10,443 nt of DNA. Origin: Candidatus Multiplicimicrobium inquinatum. GTDB lineage: Bacteria; Omnitrophota; Omnitrophia; Omnitrophales; Aquincolibacteriaceae. Of this stretch, positions 1 to 7,904 are shown one piece after another. Each line of letters opens with the position of its first letter. Position 1 is the first letter of the stretch. The notes under the pieces were generated by a model. The model was not told where the DNA came from. It worked only from the letters and a program-made list of their open reading frames with translations, and ran no database searches. The position numbers were made by a program, and so were the translations under genes. Location: contig DDUN01000069.1 in the NCBI GenBank assembly GCA_002344825.1, forward strand, positions 1 through 10,443, in the 5' to 3' direction.

Positions 1-2
1 CG

Positions 3-3000
3 CATCAAGAGGAATTGGCCGGGCGAAGTTTTGATTGGAGCTATAAACAAGTTAGTTCTGAGCCTCTTGTTTCGAGTGAAAAAGAGGTCATCCTTTGGGC
101 TTTGGGACAAATGTTGGATCCCGTTTTATATTTGCCGCAATCGTTTTTGATTTCGGATGTGGACCCCTTAGACGAGGCGGAACTGGATAGTTTTATGCAA
201 GAATACTTGGGGTTAGGTTCATTCCGCTCATTTCATAGGCATTGGAATGAATCCAGAACGGAAGCCCAAAGTGTGCGTGCTAATTTTGCCTGGAATGACT
301 TTAGGGAGCAGTCCGATCCATTTGTTTCCAGGCAGATAAAGAGAGTATTTGGAAGTTTAAGTGATGCAGACGGCAATTTAATAAGCGCAGATCAGATTGG
401 CGCGCTGCTGACGGATGCGCGAAAAATTTTTGAAGATCCGTTTGATAACCGCGAGCGTTTATGGACCACTACTTCACGCGAGCTCGCTTTGATTAGCCTT
501 GCCTATGATATGCAACGCGGTGGTTTGCGGTTACCGGGCTGGGGCTTACAGCTTCGGCTGGAAGATTATTATAGCTCGGATATTTTTCTTAAATTTATCG
601 CGGCGCATGACTCGCGAATTGAGTCGATGAAAAGTGACGCTGTGTTTCACCCCGGCGAATGGTCTGCTTTTATTCAATCGAGGAATCCCGGACTCTATGA
701 TTTGAAATGGCTTCAGCAGAATCCGTCCATTTGGTCCGCGCGTTCCGAAGCTCGTGCGGTTCTTCAGCGTGGGCGGTTAGAAATTACATTTGATTACGGT
801 TCCCCGGGGCAAATTATTTTAAATCAAGATGGGACAGTTTACAGCGAGCACATTATTCCTACCCAACCGCTTAAAGTCATTCCTCAAACAGGGATTGCGA
901 CCGATTCAGAGCGTCTGCAAATTTCTTCCGTGATGAGCCGTATTTCAACGGATTTGTCCGCAGACATAAAAGAGTTTTGGGAGGCTGTGCAAGATGCATG
1001 GGATAAAAACCCATATCAGCAAGTATTTATAGGAAACCCGGTCCGCTCCGAAATGCGGTTGGCGGAAAATTCTAAGGCGGAGATTGAAGCCGTGATTGAT
1101 CAAGCGGGAGGTTTGATTTCTTATGCCCAATTCCAGGAATTGGCGCTGTATGGAAAGCATGGCTATTACTCGGCGGGAGGCGTTCGGTTTAGCGAGTTGG
1201 GCACGGACGAGGCGGGGGTAGAGTTTCATACCAATGCCCATCTTCCCGCGGTCGGACTCGCTCTTGCGGATCATTTTTATCAGGTTTGGAAAACGATGGG
1301 GGAGCCGGAGAAATTTGATATTGTCGAACTAAGCGGCGGTGATGGGTCAATGGCTTTGAATGTTCTTCAGCCTGTATTGATGTATGAAAGCCGCTACGCT
1401 GATGCATTTTGGAAAAGTTTGCATTACAAAATAGTTGAGCGAAATCAAGTCCTGATTGATCGTCAAAAAAGCAAGCTTAAGGGGCTTCGTCAAACGATGG
1501 GTTCGCGTTTAGCGTTTGTGCATGAATCGGCTCTTGAAACTAATTTACCGAGTCAGTCTGTGTCCGGGGTTGTTTTTTCAAATGAATTACCGGATGCTTT
1601 TGCGGTTCACCGAGTGATTGTTCGTAATGGCGAGCTTAAAGAAATATATGTTGGTTATAACGAAAATGGATTTTATGAGCAAGAAGGTGACTTAAATCCT
1701 GAAACCAAATCGGCGATCGAAGCCTACTTTGAAGTTGTTGGAGAATTACCGCCCGAAGGAAAAGAATTTGCGGTGAACTTGGCTATGGCACAGCTGCAAA
1801 GCGAAATTTCCCGCATTTTAAAACAAGGCGTTGCGCTGACGATGGACTATGGTTTTCCTCAAACTCAAGATCGCTATCACTCCGATTTGAAAAACGCGGT
1901 TTGGACTTTCGGAGACTTTGACGGAGTTGCTCCGTTAAAGCTGGGAGTAGATACAACTCATAACATTGATTTTGAAACACTTCAAAAAATGGGCGCGGCG
2001 CAAAGGCTAACTCAATCGAAAATTGAATTTTTGCCTTATTTTCTTGAGCGTTATGGCTTTGTGGGAAGTACGGCAAATCCTCAGGAATATGTGCTTATCC
2101 AAGTTCGTGAAATTGCTTTGGAAGACGCCTTAAAAGGGCGCTCTGAAATGCGATTATCTTCCGATCAAGGGGCTTGGCAATTTGAAGATGTTCCCGTGGA
2201 CCTACGACAATTTTATACACCCGAAGTGATAGATCGTTTGAAAGAAGATTCCTTGGTTCGTCCGGTGTATTTGGTCGCAGCCGAACAGTCTCAAGGGAGT
2301 GTGGGTGAATTTCAGCCGGGGAATGAGGCGATGCTTCATTGGATAGGCGGTACGGATATTTTAAATAGCTTAACAGGCTTTGGGGTGCGAAGCGCGGATG
2401 AGGCGGAGCTTTTCAGGAGTAGAGGTTTTCGTATCATTGTTGGGATCACAGACCGCTATGACGCAAATGATTTTTATAAGGTTTCAAATGGAAGACAAGT
2501 TTTTGTGCCTGTGCCCGGAAAAAAAGTATGGATTGGATTAAAAGGTGTGGGGCAATTCAAAGACCCGGAAAAAGAAATTGTTTATTCTAGCGTTAGGGGT
2601 TATGAAGGTTTGGTTGGAGCCGATGAAGCTCAAAAGTCGCAAAGGGTAGCCCATATCCCGGAATTAAGTAAAAACCCTTTTGTCATTAACTTGGGATCCC
2701 GTTCGCTTCTTAAAATCCCGCAACGTAGCGGAGCCTTCCTTCCTGTTTCAGATTTACCCGAAGTTTATGTCCCGTTCATAATTTATAACCTTTTTTATGA
2801 GCCCCACCGGGCGAGTAAGTTTAAATCAATTGTTAGAAAAGATCCTCAGCTGTTTGACATGATTCGGAAGAGAAGCTGGGCAGCTTATCAATCCATAAAT
2901 GAAGAGCAGCCTGAGTCGGCTCCGGAACCTGCGGTGTGGATGAATTGGATTGCTTCGCAATGGGGCGAAGCGGAAGGCCGCAAAAGAAGTTTGCGGGTGG

Positions 3001-6000
3001 TTCACGAAACATTAAAGGCGCAAGACCTTTCATTTCCTCAGCGTGCTGACTTGGAAGAAATCGTCACGGAAGAAGAGCATCGGAAAAAAATATTGCGTAG
3101 TGCTCGAGGATTAACCGCGGTTGATTTAGATGAAGCGATTCGATCGAAATATATTAGTTCGCTGGCAAATACGATTGGTATATTAATTGATATGGAACAA
3201 GACTCACGCGAGGTTCCGGATTTTTACGCAAGATATTTTCCGGATATCCAAAAAACAGTTTTATCCATGATCCAGGGATATTTGCGGGCATTGGATGATG
3301 AGCTGCTGGCAGCATGGACAAAAGACCGTAGTCTTCTAACTGAAGATGATCCCGTTTTATCGCTTTATGAAATGTTGCGGTATCAGAATTTAAAAAAGAT
3401 TATGACTGCGGATCAAATTGCGCAATTTCCGGATTTGTTGATCAGTACCGCTCGCGGCGTGAAAGCTCAACGCGCTCGCTCCGAAGCGCGAAGCGCTCAG
3501 TTGTCGGATGAGCAAGCTAATTGGATTGATGAAGCGAGCGCACTTTTTAATAAGGGACGAGAAGACATTCTTCATGACAGTAACCTTAATCCGCTTGAAA
3601 AAGCTCAGGAGCTTGTAACGCTTGCAGACCATTATGTTTCGAAAGTGGCAAAAAAGTTTAAAGTGCAATATTCGGATTTACCGTCGATGCTTTTTTTGGC
3701 CGCCGGAAGTTACGCAAATCGTGAAGTGGCTCCGCGCTCGGATTTTGACGGTTTTGTCGCGGTTGAAACGCATGCGGATGTTGAAGCGCTGAAGAATTAT
3801 TTTTCTCCCGGCGGCTTCGTCTTTGAAGCGATGCAAGTCTTGGGCGGCAACTGGAATCTTTTTGCGATAGAAGAATTTGAAAATCCGGTGACGGTTCGCG
3901 ATGATGGGTCCGGCAAAACGACGGAACCAGAAATTCAAAAGGAAGTTATCACGCAGCTGCTCGGCTTTCGCGAAGTTAAGTCCCTTGGTTTAACTCACAT
4001 TGAACTTTCAAAAAGGCTCCGCGCGTATTTACAAAAAACTGAAAACCAAGCGCTGGTTTTAGAACAAGTTATTGACGCTTGGGTTGAACCTCGCAGCGAG
4101 AAGGGATATTTTGCCGGGCTTTCTGAGCGTGAACCTGACTTGAAGTGGGGCGCGGGCGGATTAAAAGATTATGACGTCGCGCGCTGGGCTATTCGGGTTT
4201 TCTTTGAGAATGAAAAACAAGCGATTGAGGCAGAGAAAGGCAACAATATTTCTTTTTTAACCTGGAATGAGTTTAACCGGGCGCAAGAAGCAGCGGCATT
4301 TATCCGGAAGGTTCGATGGATTTTACATAGTTTGCAGCCGGCGCTTGAGCCGGGAGAGGATCCCGATTATCTCGGATTGGAACACCAGCTCGAAATCGCC
4401 AAGCAAATTTACGGAAATAATCTTCCCGATGAAGAACTGCGAAAACGGTTTTTACATGATTTGCGAAAATCACAGCGCGTTTTGTATTTGTATAGCGCGA
4501 CGATTTTGCGCCGGGCGCTGCATAAAACAGGGGCGTTGAAGTATTTCTATCTTCCCGACAGCGATCCTGGGAAATATATTTTTAAAGGCGTAGAAAGACT
4601 GAAGCGTGAAGGCAAAACGATGACATGGGATCAGGGGCCCAAGGATGTCTCCGAAGAAATTTTAACGTTGGGGATAGCGCAAGGAGTTGATGCGGATGAT
4701 TTGCTCAAAATATTTAGATATGCCGGCGAAAATAATCTTCGTGTCACCGGAGAGCTCTTAGACGGGATGCAGAAAAAAACGGGAGAGTTTTTGGCGCATT
4801 TTAAAGCTGATGAAGACTTTCGTGCGCAAGTTTTCACTGACTTTTTGGCGATTCTTCATCTGGGACAATCTGCAGGCTATATTTTATTCCGCCTGCACAT
4901 GCTAGGTATTTTAAGTGAGCTGATTCCGGGCTTTGAAAGTTTGAACTATCAGGTTAGTCCCGATTTCAGATATGACCATACCCTGGACATGAATTCGATC
5001 CGGATGGTACAGACCTTAGATCAACTGATGGGGTATTATGAAGGAAAACAAGCGCAGCAGGGATTCGCAGTCGGGGACTTGTCACAGACCGGTTGGATCA
5101 AGATTCTGCGCGCAGTGCTGCTTGCGAGAGAGATTTTAAGTCCAAAGGAAACGATGCGCACAATTTATCTCTATTTTGCCGGCTTGCAGCTTACTGAGCA
5201 TGAAGCCGAAAGAGCAACCTGGCTGATTCAAAATCAAACCGCGTTGATGTCTTTTATCCAAAACGGCGGTATTTATTATCCTGAAGATTTTATTAATTTT
5301 CAAAGAGATGTTTTAAGCGATGCCGAAGGGCGGCCGGATTATTTACGGTGGCAGGCTCTTTTGGCGATGACTTTGGTTCATATCGAAACTTTTCAGAAGG
5401 GGCGGATTGAAATTTATCTTAATAAATTAAAGCCGCTTCTTGAAATGACGCGCGATGAGTTTGAAAATCAAGCCCAATTGCCCGTTTTTTTTAAAGCAAA
5501 AATACAATTGTCGCAGCTTCCCGAGTTTGCAAACGGAGTGAAGGTCGGAGAAGTTCGTATGCATTGGGAAGCAACGGATACTCCGAATGTCTGGAAGTTG
5601 AATATTGCGCACAGACATTCGACTGACAAGAATGAAAAGCTAGGAAGGTTATTCCGCATTGCGACCGTTCTTGCGGGAAGGAAGTTTAACATTATGGCAC
5701 TTTTCCCTAATTATTTTGCAAACGATGGCATTACAGTTAATTCCATGATTGTTCGTCAAGCATACTTGACAGAGAAAATTAAGGAAGACCCCACTTTTAC
5801 GGAAAAACTTCAAAATGAAATACAAGAAGCTTTTTCAACCCAAGACCCAGATGAGGTTCGGAACATTTATCGGGAAACGCCTTTTAATCGAAGCCCCGCT
5901 TTGGCTGCAATTCCTGAGACGGAAGTAGAAATACGAAAATATGGTCAGTCAAGTTTTGTTTATTTAAAAACCCCGGATGGACAAGGCGCCTTGGCGGATA

Positions 6001-7904
6001 TTGCGCATATTGTCCTCAAACACCATTTGATTTTTGCTTCGCGAAGTACGGTTGATACGGTTGGCGGACGAGCTGGACTGCAGATTCAGGATACGATTCA
6101 TGTGTTGACCATCGATGGGGAGCAGCCCGCAGAAAATGCTTTGAAGGCTTTGGCCGATGATCTTGAGTTTGCTTTCAAACACAAGGTTATCACGGATAAA
6201 GTTTTGGCTGAGATTGACAAAAGAATTGCTCAGCGCTCTGAAATGCGGTTAACGGTGCAGGAAAAGCAGTATATTTCCGAAATAGCGAATGGTTCTCGCC
6301 CCTATGGACGCTTAGAGACCTTGATTGACAGCGACGCCGGAGAAACAGAACCCAAAAATCCTCTCGTGCATCTTTTTGGCGAGCAAGAAACGACATTGCT
6401 TTTTTCCGGATTGATTGAAGATCAGGTTCCCCAAGAATGGTATCGTGATAAAAGCGTTCTTGTGGCTCCCGGATACGGCAATTTACCGTTCTTTATCCGC
6501 GGGCGAGGCGCAAAAAAAGTGGTTGGATTAGACAGCGATCCGATTACCGTCGCTTTTCAGAAAGCAAAAGCTCTTTTTGGCAATCATTCCGATCTTGAAG
6601 GAATTTGGGGAATTTTTAATTATCCCACCAGAAACTTTGTACAAAAAGATTATTTGGATCGCATTACGCGGCTTGTGCAAGCTGAAGAGCCCACAAAAGC
6701 AACGGAATTGGACCGGATTGAATTTAGAGTGGGCAATGTTTTGGATTTGTCTCAAGAGCAAGAAAAGTATGACCTTGTGGTTGTTCCTTATTTAATGGGG
6801 GTGCAGCATGGTTTAACTCCGGAGCAAGGCGACCAGATGTTATCCCAGTTCGGAAATGTTTTGAACCAAGGCGGAAGAATCGTTTTATTGCCGGTTTTGG
6901 AAGAGCGGTATATTCGAGGCATGGCGGATTCAGCCCAAAAATTACGGTGGATTAAATTGCTTGAATGGTTGAAGGGATTAGATAAAAAAGGATATCAGAT
7001 GGAGTTGAGTAAACCTTATTCTGTTTACGCCAATATGCCCATGCATTTTGTGTCAATCCAGCGGATGCGTTCCGAATCGCGGGAAGTTTCTGTAGCGGAA
7101 GCAAATGCAACCCGATCGGAGGGTCGTAAATTTGAATCAGCCCATGTGCTGTTGCATGGGTTTCAGAGCACGGATTTGAATTTGGACAATGATGAAGCCG
7201 GCCAGCAAGCGGGGCAAGTTATGAGTGATGTTGAGAATGTTGGGTTTGAAGAATATTTAGACGTGATTCAGAAGCTACGCGATGAAATGGTGAAAGGGCT
7301 TGAGGGAGAACAGAAAAAACAAATGGAAAACCTGGTTCGCTTTTTTGCGGACGCGCTTTTGCAAAACTCAAAATCAGAAATCGAAATCGCTTTGGATGCT
7401 CCGGAGCTTGAAATGGCTCTGCAGCAAGCTATTCAAGAGTTTGCGTTTGGGGATGGAGTACGGTTTGTGCTTCCTAAAACAATGGCGAACTTAAAAATTC
7501 CCGCCGCGATGGTGAGACGCGTGAACTCTTTGGCAAGCGCGGTTAAAAAGGGCGGACCCGTGTTATTGTCGATTTTTAGCGCGGGCGGAGAAGGCGCGTC
7601 GCAAAAAAGCGAAAACATTGTGGATTTGATTTCGGACGAAAAAAATTCTTATGGATTGAATGAAATTCAGCGGCAAAAGGCGGATGTTTTGACCCGCATG
7701 CTTGTTGCCGTGCTTTTGTCGGGCAAGGTAAAACAGCGCGATGATATGAATAATATTTCGATGCTGCTTGCTGATACCGGGTACTTTCAGAATATCGCGC
7801 AGGGGTTAACCTTTAAGGATGGCAGGCTTACGGTTTCGATGAATATTTTGATGCGCCTTGCTCAGGAATACGCGGCAACGAGACAGATTCAGGCGGCTGC
7901 TTAA
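3..7904 (+). CDS. Giant multi-module protein (MidA-like MTase / GlnD-like / second MTase), 5'-partial
   Basis: A single open frame encodes at least 2,630 residues and ends at TAA 7902-7904. A TTG at 15 could be read as a start, but the frame stays open to the left edge (codons CAT CAA GAG GAA precede it) and the purine-rich stretch just before it is too close to be a normal ribosome binding site, so the gene most likely begins upstream of the window. Residue numbers in all entries count from that TTG. Recognisable modules are a MidA/COG1565 methyltransferase (about 350-708), a full GlnD-like protein (about 1160-2073) and another Rossmann methyltransferase-like domain (about 2080-2351). The other parts are not recognised. 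Seven RSExR peptides mark the seams. No signal peptide or long hydrophobic segment is visible in the part present, so a cytoplasmic location is likely, though the true N-terminus is missing. The overall function is unknown. Confidence 0.93.
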   Translation, partial: HQEELAGRSFDWSYKQVSSEPLVSSEKEVILWALGQMLDPVLYLPQSFLISDVDPLDEAELDSFMQEYLGLGSFRSFHRHWNESRTEAQSVRANFAWNDFREQSDPFVSRQIKRVFGSLSDADGNLISADQIGALLTDARKIFEDPFDNRERLWTTTSRELALISLAYDMQRGGLRLPGWGLQLRLEDYYSSDIFLKFIAAHDSRIESMKSDAVFHPGEWSAFIQSRNPGLYDLKWLQQNPSIWSARSEARAVLQRGRLEITFDYGSPGQIILNQDGTVYSEHIIPTQPLKVIPQTGIATDSERLQISSVMSRISTDLSADIKEFWEAVQDAWDKNPYQQVFIGNPVRSEMRLAENSKAEIEAVIDQAGGLISYAQFQELALYGKHGYYSAGGVRFSELGTDEAGVEFHTNAHLPAVGLALADHFYQVWKTMGEPEKFDIVELSGGDGSMALNVLQPVLMYESRYADAFWKSLHYKIVERNQVLIDRQKSKLKGLRQTMGSRLAFVHESALETNLPSQSVSGVVFSNELPDAFAVHRVIVRNGELKEIYVGYNENGFYEQEGDLNPETKSAIEAYFEVVGELPPEGKEFAVNLAMAQLQSEISRILKQGVALTMDYGFPQTQDRYHSDLKNAVWTFGDFDGVAPLKLGVDTTHNIDFETLQKMGAAQRLTQSKIEFLPYFLERYGFVGSTANPQEYVLIQVREIALEDALKGRSEMRLSSDQGAWQFEDVPVDLRQFYTPEVIDRLKEDSLVRPVYLVAAEQSQGSVGEFQPGNEAMLHWIGGTDILNSLTGFGVRSADEAELFRSRGFRIIVGITDRYDANDFYKVSNGRQVFVPVPGKKVWIGLKGVGQFKDPEKEIVYSSVRGYEGLVGADEAQKSQRVAHIPELSKNPFVINLGSRSLLKIPQRSGAFLPVSDLPEVYVPFIIYNLFYEPHRASKFKSIVRKDPQLFDMIRKRSWAAYQSINEEQPESAPEPAVWMNWIASQWGEAEGRKRSLRVVHETLKAQDLSFPQRADLEEIVTEEEHRKKILRSARGLTAVDLDEAIRSKYISSLANTIGILIDMEQDSREVPDFYARYFPDIQKTVLSMIQGYLRALDDELLAAWTKDRSLLTEDDPVLSLYEMLRYQNLKKIMTADQIAQFPDLLISTARGVKAQRARSEARSAQLSDEQANWIDEASALFNKGREDILHDSNLNPLEKAQELVTLADHYVSKVAKKFKVQYSDLPSMLFLAAGSYANREVAPRSDFDGFVAVETHADVEALKNYFSPGGFVFEAMQVLGGNWNLFAIEEFENPVTVRDDGSGKTTEPEIQKEVITQLLGFREVKSLGLTHIELSKRLRAYLQKTENQALVLEQVIDAWVEPRSEKGYFAGLSEREPDLKWGAGGLKDYDVARWAIRVFFENEKQAIEAEKGNNISFLTWNEFNRAQEAAAFIRKVRWILHSLQPALEPGEDPDYLGLEHQLEIAKQIYGNNLPDEELRKRFLHDLRKSQRVLYLYSATILRRALHKTGALKYFYLPDSDPGKYIFKGVERLKREGKTMTWDQGPKDVSEEILTLGIAQGVDADDLLKIFRYAGENNLRVTGELLDGMQKKTGEFLAHFKADEDFRAQVFTDFLAILHLGQSAGYILFRLHMLGILSELIPGFESLNYQVSPDFRYDHTLDMNSIRMVQTLDQLMGYYEGKQAQQGFAVGDLSQTGWIKILRAVLLAREILSPKETMRTIYLYFAGLQLTEHEAERATWLIQNQTALMSFIQNGGIYYPEDFINFQRDVLSDAEGRPDYLRWQALLAMTLVHIETFQKGRIEIYLNKLKPLLEMTRDEFENQAQLPVFFKAKIQLSQLPEFANGVKVGEVRMHWEATDTPNVWKLNIAHRHSTDKNEKLGRLFRIATVLAGRKFNIMALFPNYFANDGITVNSMIVRQAYLTEKIKEDPTFTEKLQNEIQEAFSTQDPDEVRNIYRETPFNRSPALAAIPETEVEIRKYGQSSFVYLKTPDGQGALADIAHIVLKHHLIFASRSTVDTVGGRAGLQIQDTIHVLTIDGEQPAENALKALADDLEFAFKHKVITDKVLAEIDKRIAQRSEMRLTVQEKQYISEIANGSRPYGRLETLIDSDAGETEPKNPLVHLFGEQETTLLFSGLIEDQVPQEWYRDKSVLVAPGYGNLPFFIRGRGAKKVVGLDSDPITVAFQKAKALFGNHSDLEGIWGIFNYPTRNFVQKDYLDRITRLVQAEEPTKATELDRIEFRVGNVLDLSQEQEKYDLVVVPYLMGVQHGLTPEQGDQMLSQFGNVLNQGGRIVLLPVLEERYIRGMADSAQKLRWIKLLEWLKGLDKKGYQMELSKPYSVYANMPMHFVSIQRMRSESREVSVAEANATRSEGRKFESAHVLLHGFQSTDLNLDNDEAGQQAGQVMSDVENVGFEEYLDVIQKLRDEMVKGLEGEQKKQMENLVRFFADALLQNSKSEIEIALDAPELEMALQQAIQEFAFGDGVRFVLPKTMANLKIPAAMVRRVNSLASAVKKGGPVLLSIFSAGGEGASQKSENIVDLISDEKNSYGLNEIQRQKADVLTRMLVAVLLSGKVKQRDDMNNISMLLADTGYFQNIAQGLTFKDGRLTVSMNILMRLAQEYAATRQIQAAA
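15..740 (+). other. Module 1: unassigned N-terminal part of the giant protein
   Basis: Residues 1-242 precede the first RSExR seam. The segment is soluble-looking, rich in aromatic and charged residues, and I recognise no catalytic motif. Because the frame is open to the left, this may be the tail of a larger domain. It ends at the sequence SIWSA immediately before RSEAR. No function is assigned. Confidence 0.5.
741..755 (+). repeat. RSExR seam 1 (RSEAR)
   Basis: Codons for residues 243-247 (RSEAR), between modules 1 and 2. First of seven copies of a short peptide motif found at domain seams of the giant protein. Confidence 0.7.
756..1043 (+). other. Module 2: short unassigned segment between two RSExR seams
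   Basis: Residues 248-343 form a compact segment of about 96 residues bounded by RSEAR on the left and RSEMRL on the right. The first half looks beta-rich (RLEITFDYGSPGQI and following), with a probable helical second half (ADIKEFWEAVQDAW). The size fits one small domain. I do not recognise the family. Confidence 0.45.
1044..1061 (+). repeat. RSExR seam 2 (RSEMRL)
   Basis: Codons for residues 344-349 (RSEMRL), directly before the MidA-like module. It is identical in protein to the copies at 2139 and 6234 but differs from them only at third codon positions. Confidence 0.8.
1062..2138 (+). other. Module 3: MidA/COG1565-type SAM-dependent methyltransferase domain
   Basis: Residues 350-708 match the layout of the MidA (NDUFAF7-related) methyltransferase family. 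An N-terminal ISYAQFQELALYGKHGYYS stretch (about 368-386) corresponds to the family's LYHPxxGYYS signature. The SAM-binding motif I is VELSGGDGSM at 437-446, with the acidic residue of the VER triplet after the next strand. The family's NELxDA motif appears as NELPDAFAVHR from 523. A DYGFP motif starts at 611, followed by a weakened copy of the usual C-terminal signature (TTHNIDFETL). About 360 residues is the usual stand-alone length, so the module appears complete. Family members in mitochondria methylate an arginine of a complex I subunit; the bacterial substrate here is unknown. The weaker match to the C-terminal signature leaves activity uncertain. Confidence 0.75.
2139..2156 (+). repeat. 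RSExR seam 3 (RSEMRL)
   Basis: Codons for residues 709-714 (RSEMRL), marking the end of the MidA-like module and the start of unassigned module 4. Confidence 0.8.
2157..3476 (+). other. Module 4: unassigned 440-residue segment
   Basis: Residues 715-1154 lie between an RSEMRL and an RSEAR seam. A mixed alpha/beta first half includes VYLVAAEQ and a glycine-rich stretch (IGLKGVGQF, then SSVRGYEGLVGADEA), and the last third is largely helical and charged. The LKGxG...SxRxYxxxxxxEA pattern faintly recalls the SelO/UPF0061 pseudokinase family (LKGxGxTPxxR...SSxREYLxSEA), but the remaining SelO landmarks are not evident, so I leave it unassigned. Confidence 0.4.
3477..3491 (+). repeat. RSExR seam 4 (RSEAR)
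   Basis: Codons for residues 1155-1159 (RSEAR), about 70 residues before the nucleotidyltransferase motif of the GlnD-like module, where a stand-alone GlnD would have its N-terminus. Confidence 0.75.
3492..6233 (+). other. Module 5: GlnD-like (PII uridylyltransferase family) with degenerate HD and two ACT domains
   Basis: Residues 1160-2073, about 914 long, are close to the 890 residues of E. coli GlnD. In order: a nucleotidyltransferase motif GSYANREVAPRSDFDG (1231-1246) with the DxD pair D1243/D1245; the GlnD signature EPDLKWGAGGLKD (1373-1385, family form EPNxKxGxGGLRD); a helical GlnE/GlnD-like middle ending RKSQRVLYLYSA; an HD-type region with YDHTLD at 1653-1658 (family YTVDEHT); and two ACT domains at about 1858-1920 and 1976-2040. 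Where GlnD has LLHDIGKG, this protein reads LLAREILS (1702-1709), so the metal-binding His-Asp pair is gone. In GlnD the nucleotidyltransferase uridylylates PII under nitrogen limitation, the HD domain removes UMP, and the ACT domains sense glutamine. I infer a nucleotidyltransferase without the removing activity; the target need not be PII. Confidence 0.85.
6234..6251 (+). repeat. RSExR seam 5 (RSEMRL)
   Basis: Codons for residues 2074-2079 (RSEMRL), a few tens of residues after the second ACT domain and so at the natural C-terminus of the GlnD-like module. Confidence 0.8.
6252..7067 (+). other. Module 6: second class I SAM-methyltransferase-like domain
   Basis: Residues 2080-2351 contain a Rossmann methyltransferase core: motif I is VLVAPGYGNL (2148-2157), a degenerate form of the usual GxGxG loop, followed by KKVVGLDSD (2167-2175) with the acidic residue expected to hold the SAM ribose. 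RVGNVLDLS (2238-2246) fits motif III, and KYDLVVVPYLMG then a post-strand GGRIVLLPV fit later strands. About 100 residues precede the core. It is clearly not the MidA type of module 3, so the two are not an internal duplication. Substrate is unknown, and the altered motif I means SAM binding should be tested rather than assumed. Confidence 0.65.
7068..7127 (+). repeat. RSExR seams 6 and 7 (RSESR and RSEGR)
   Basis: Two motifs 15 residues apart: RSESR at residues 2352-2356 (7068-7082) and RSEGR at 2367-2371 (7113-7127). They follow the second methyltransferase-like module and precede the C-terminal domain. The closely spaced pair is the only doubled seam. Confidence 0.65.
7128..7904 (+). other. 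Module 7: unassigned C-terminal domain
   Basis: Residues 2372-2629 follow the last RSExR motif. The segment is mostly helical by appearance, with a charged helix around EYLDVIQKLRDEMVKGL, a short beta/loop part (PVLLSIFSAGGEGA) and a final helix ending in AAA. I do not recognise a family and see no catalytic motif or membrane segment. The stop codon lies in a TTAA shared with the converging gene. Confidence 0.5.

Noticed and set aside
15..17. TTG as the true start of the giant gene
   Set aside because: The frame is open upstream to the window edge and the purine run before it is only a base or two away, too close for a ribosome binding site.
4092..4103. RSEK at residues 1360-1363 as an eighth seam motif
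   Set aside because: It lacks the closing Arg and lies inside the GlnD-like module, just before the GGLKD signature, so it is probably chance.
4267..4539. Small open frames on either strand inside the giant gene
   Set aside because: They lie in alternative frames of a gene with clear domain content, have no recognisable motifs and no ribosome binding sites.
1053..6245. ATG codons inside the RSEMRL motifs as internal translation starts for separate enzymes
   Set aside because: None of the three has a Shine-Dalgarno sequence upstream, and four of the seven motifs have no Met at that place.
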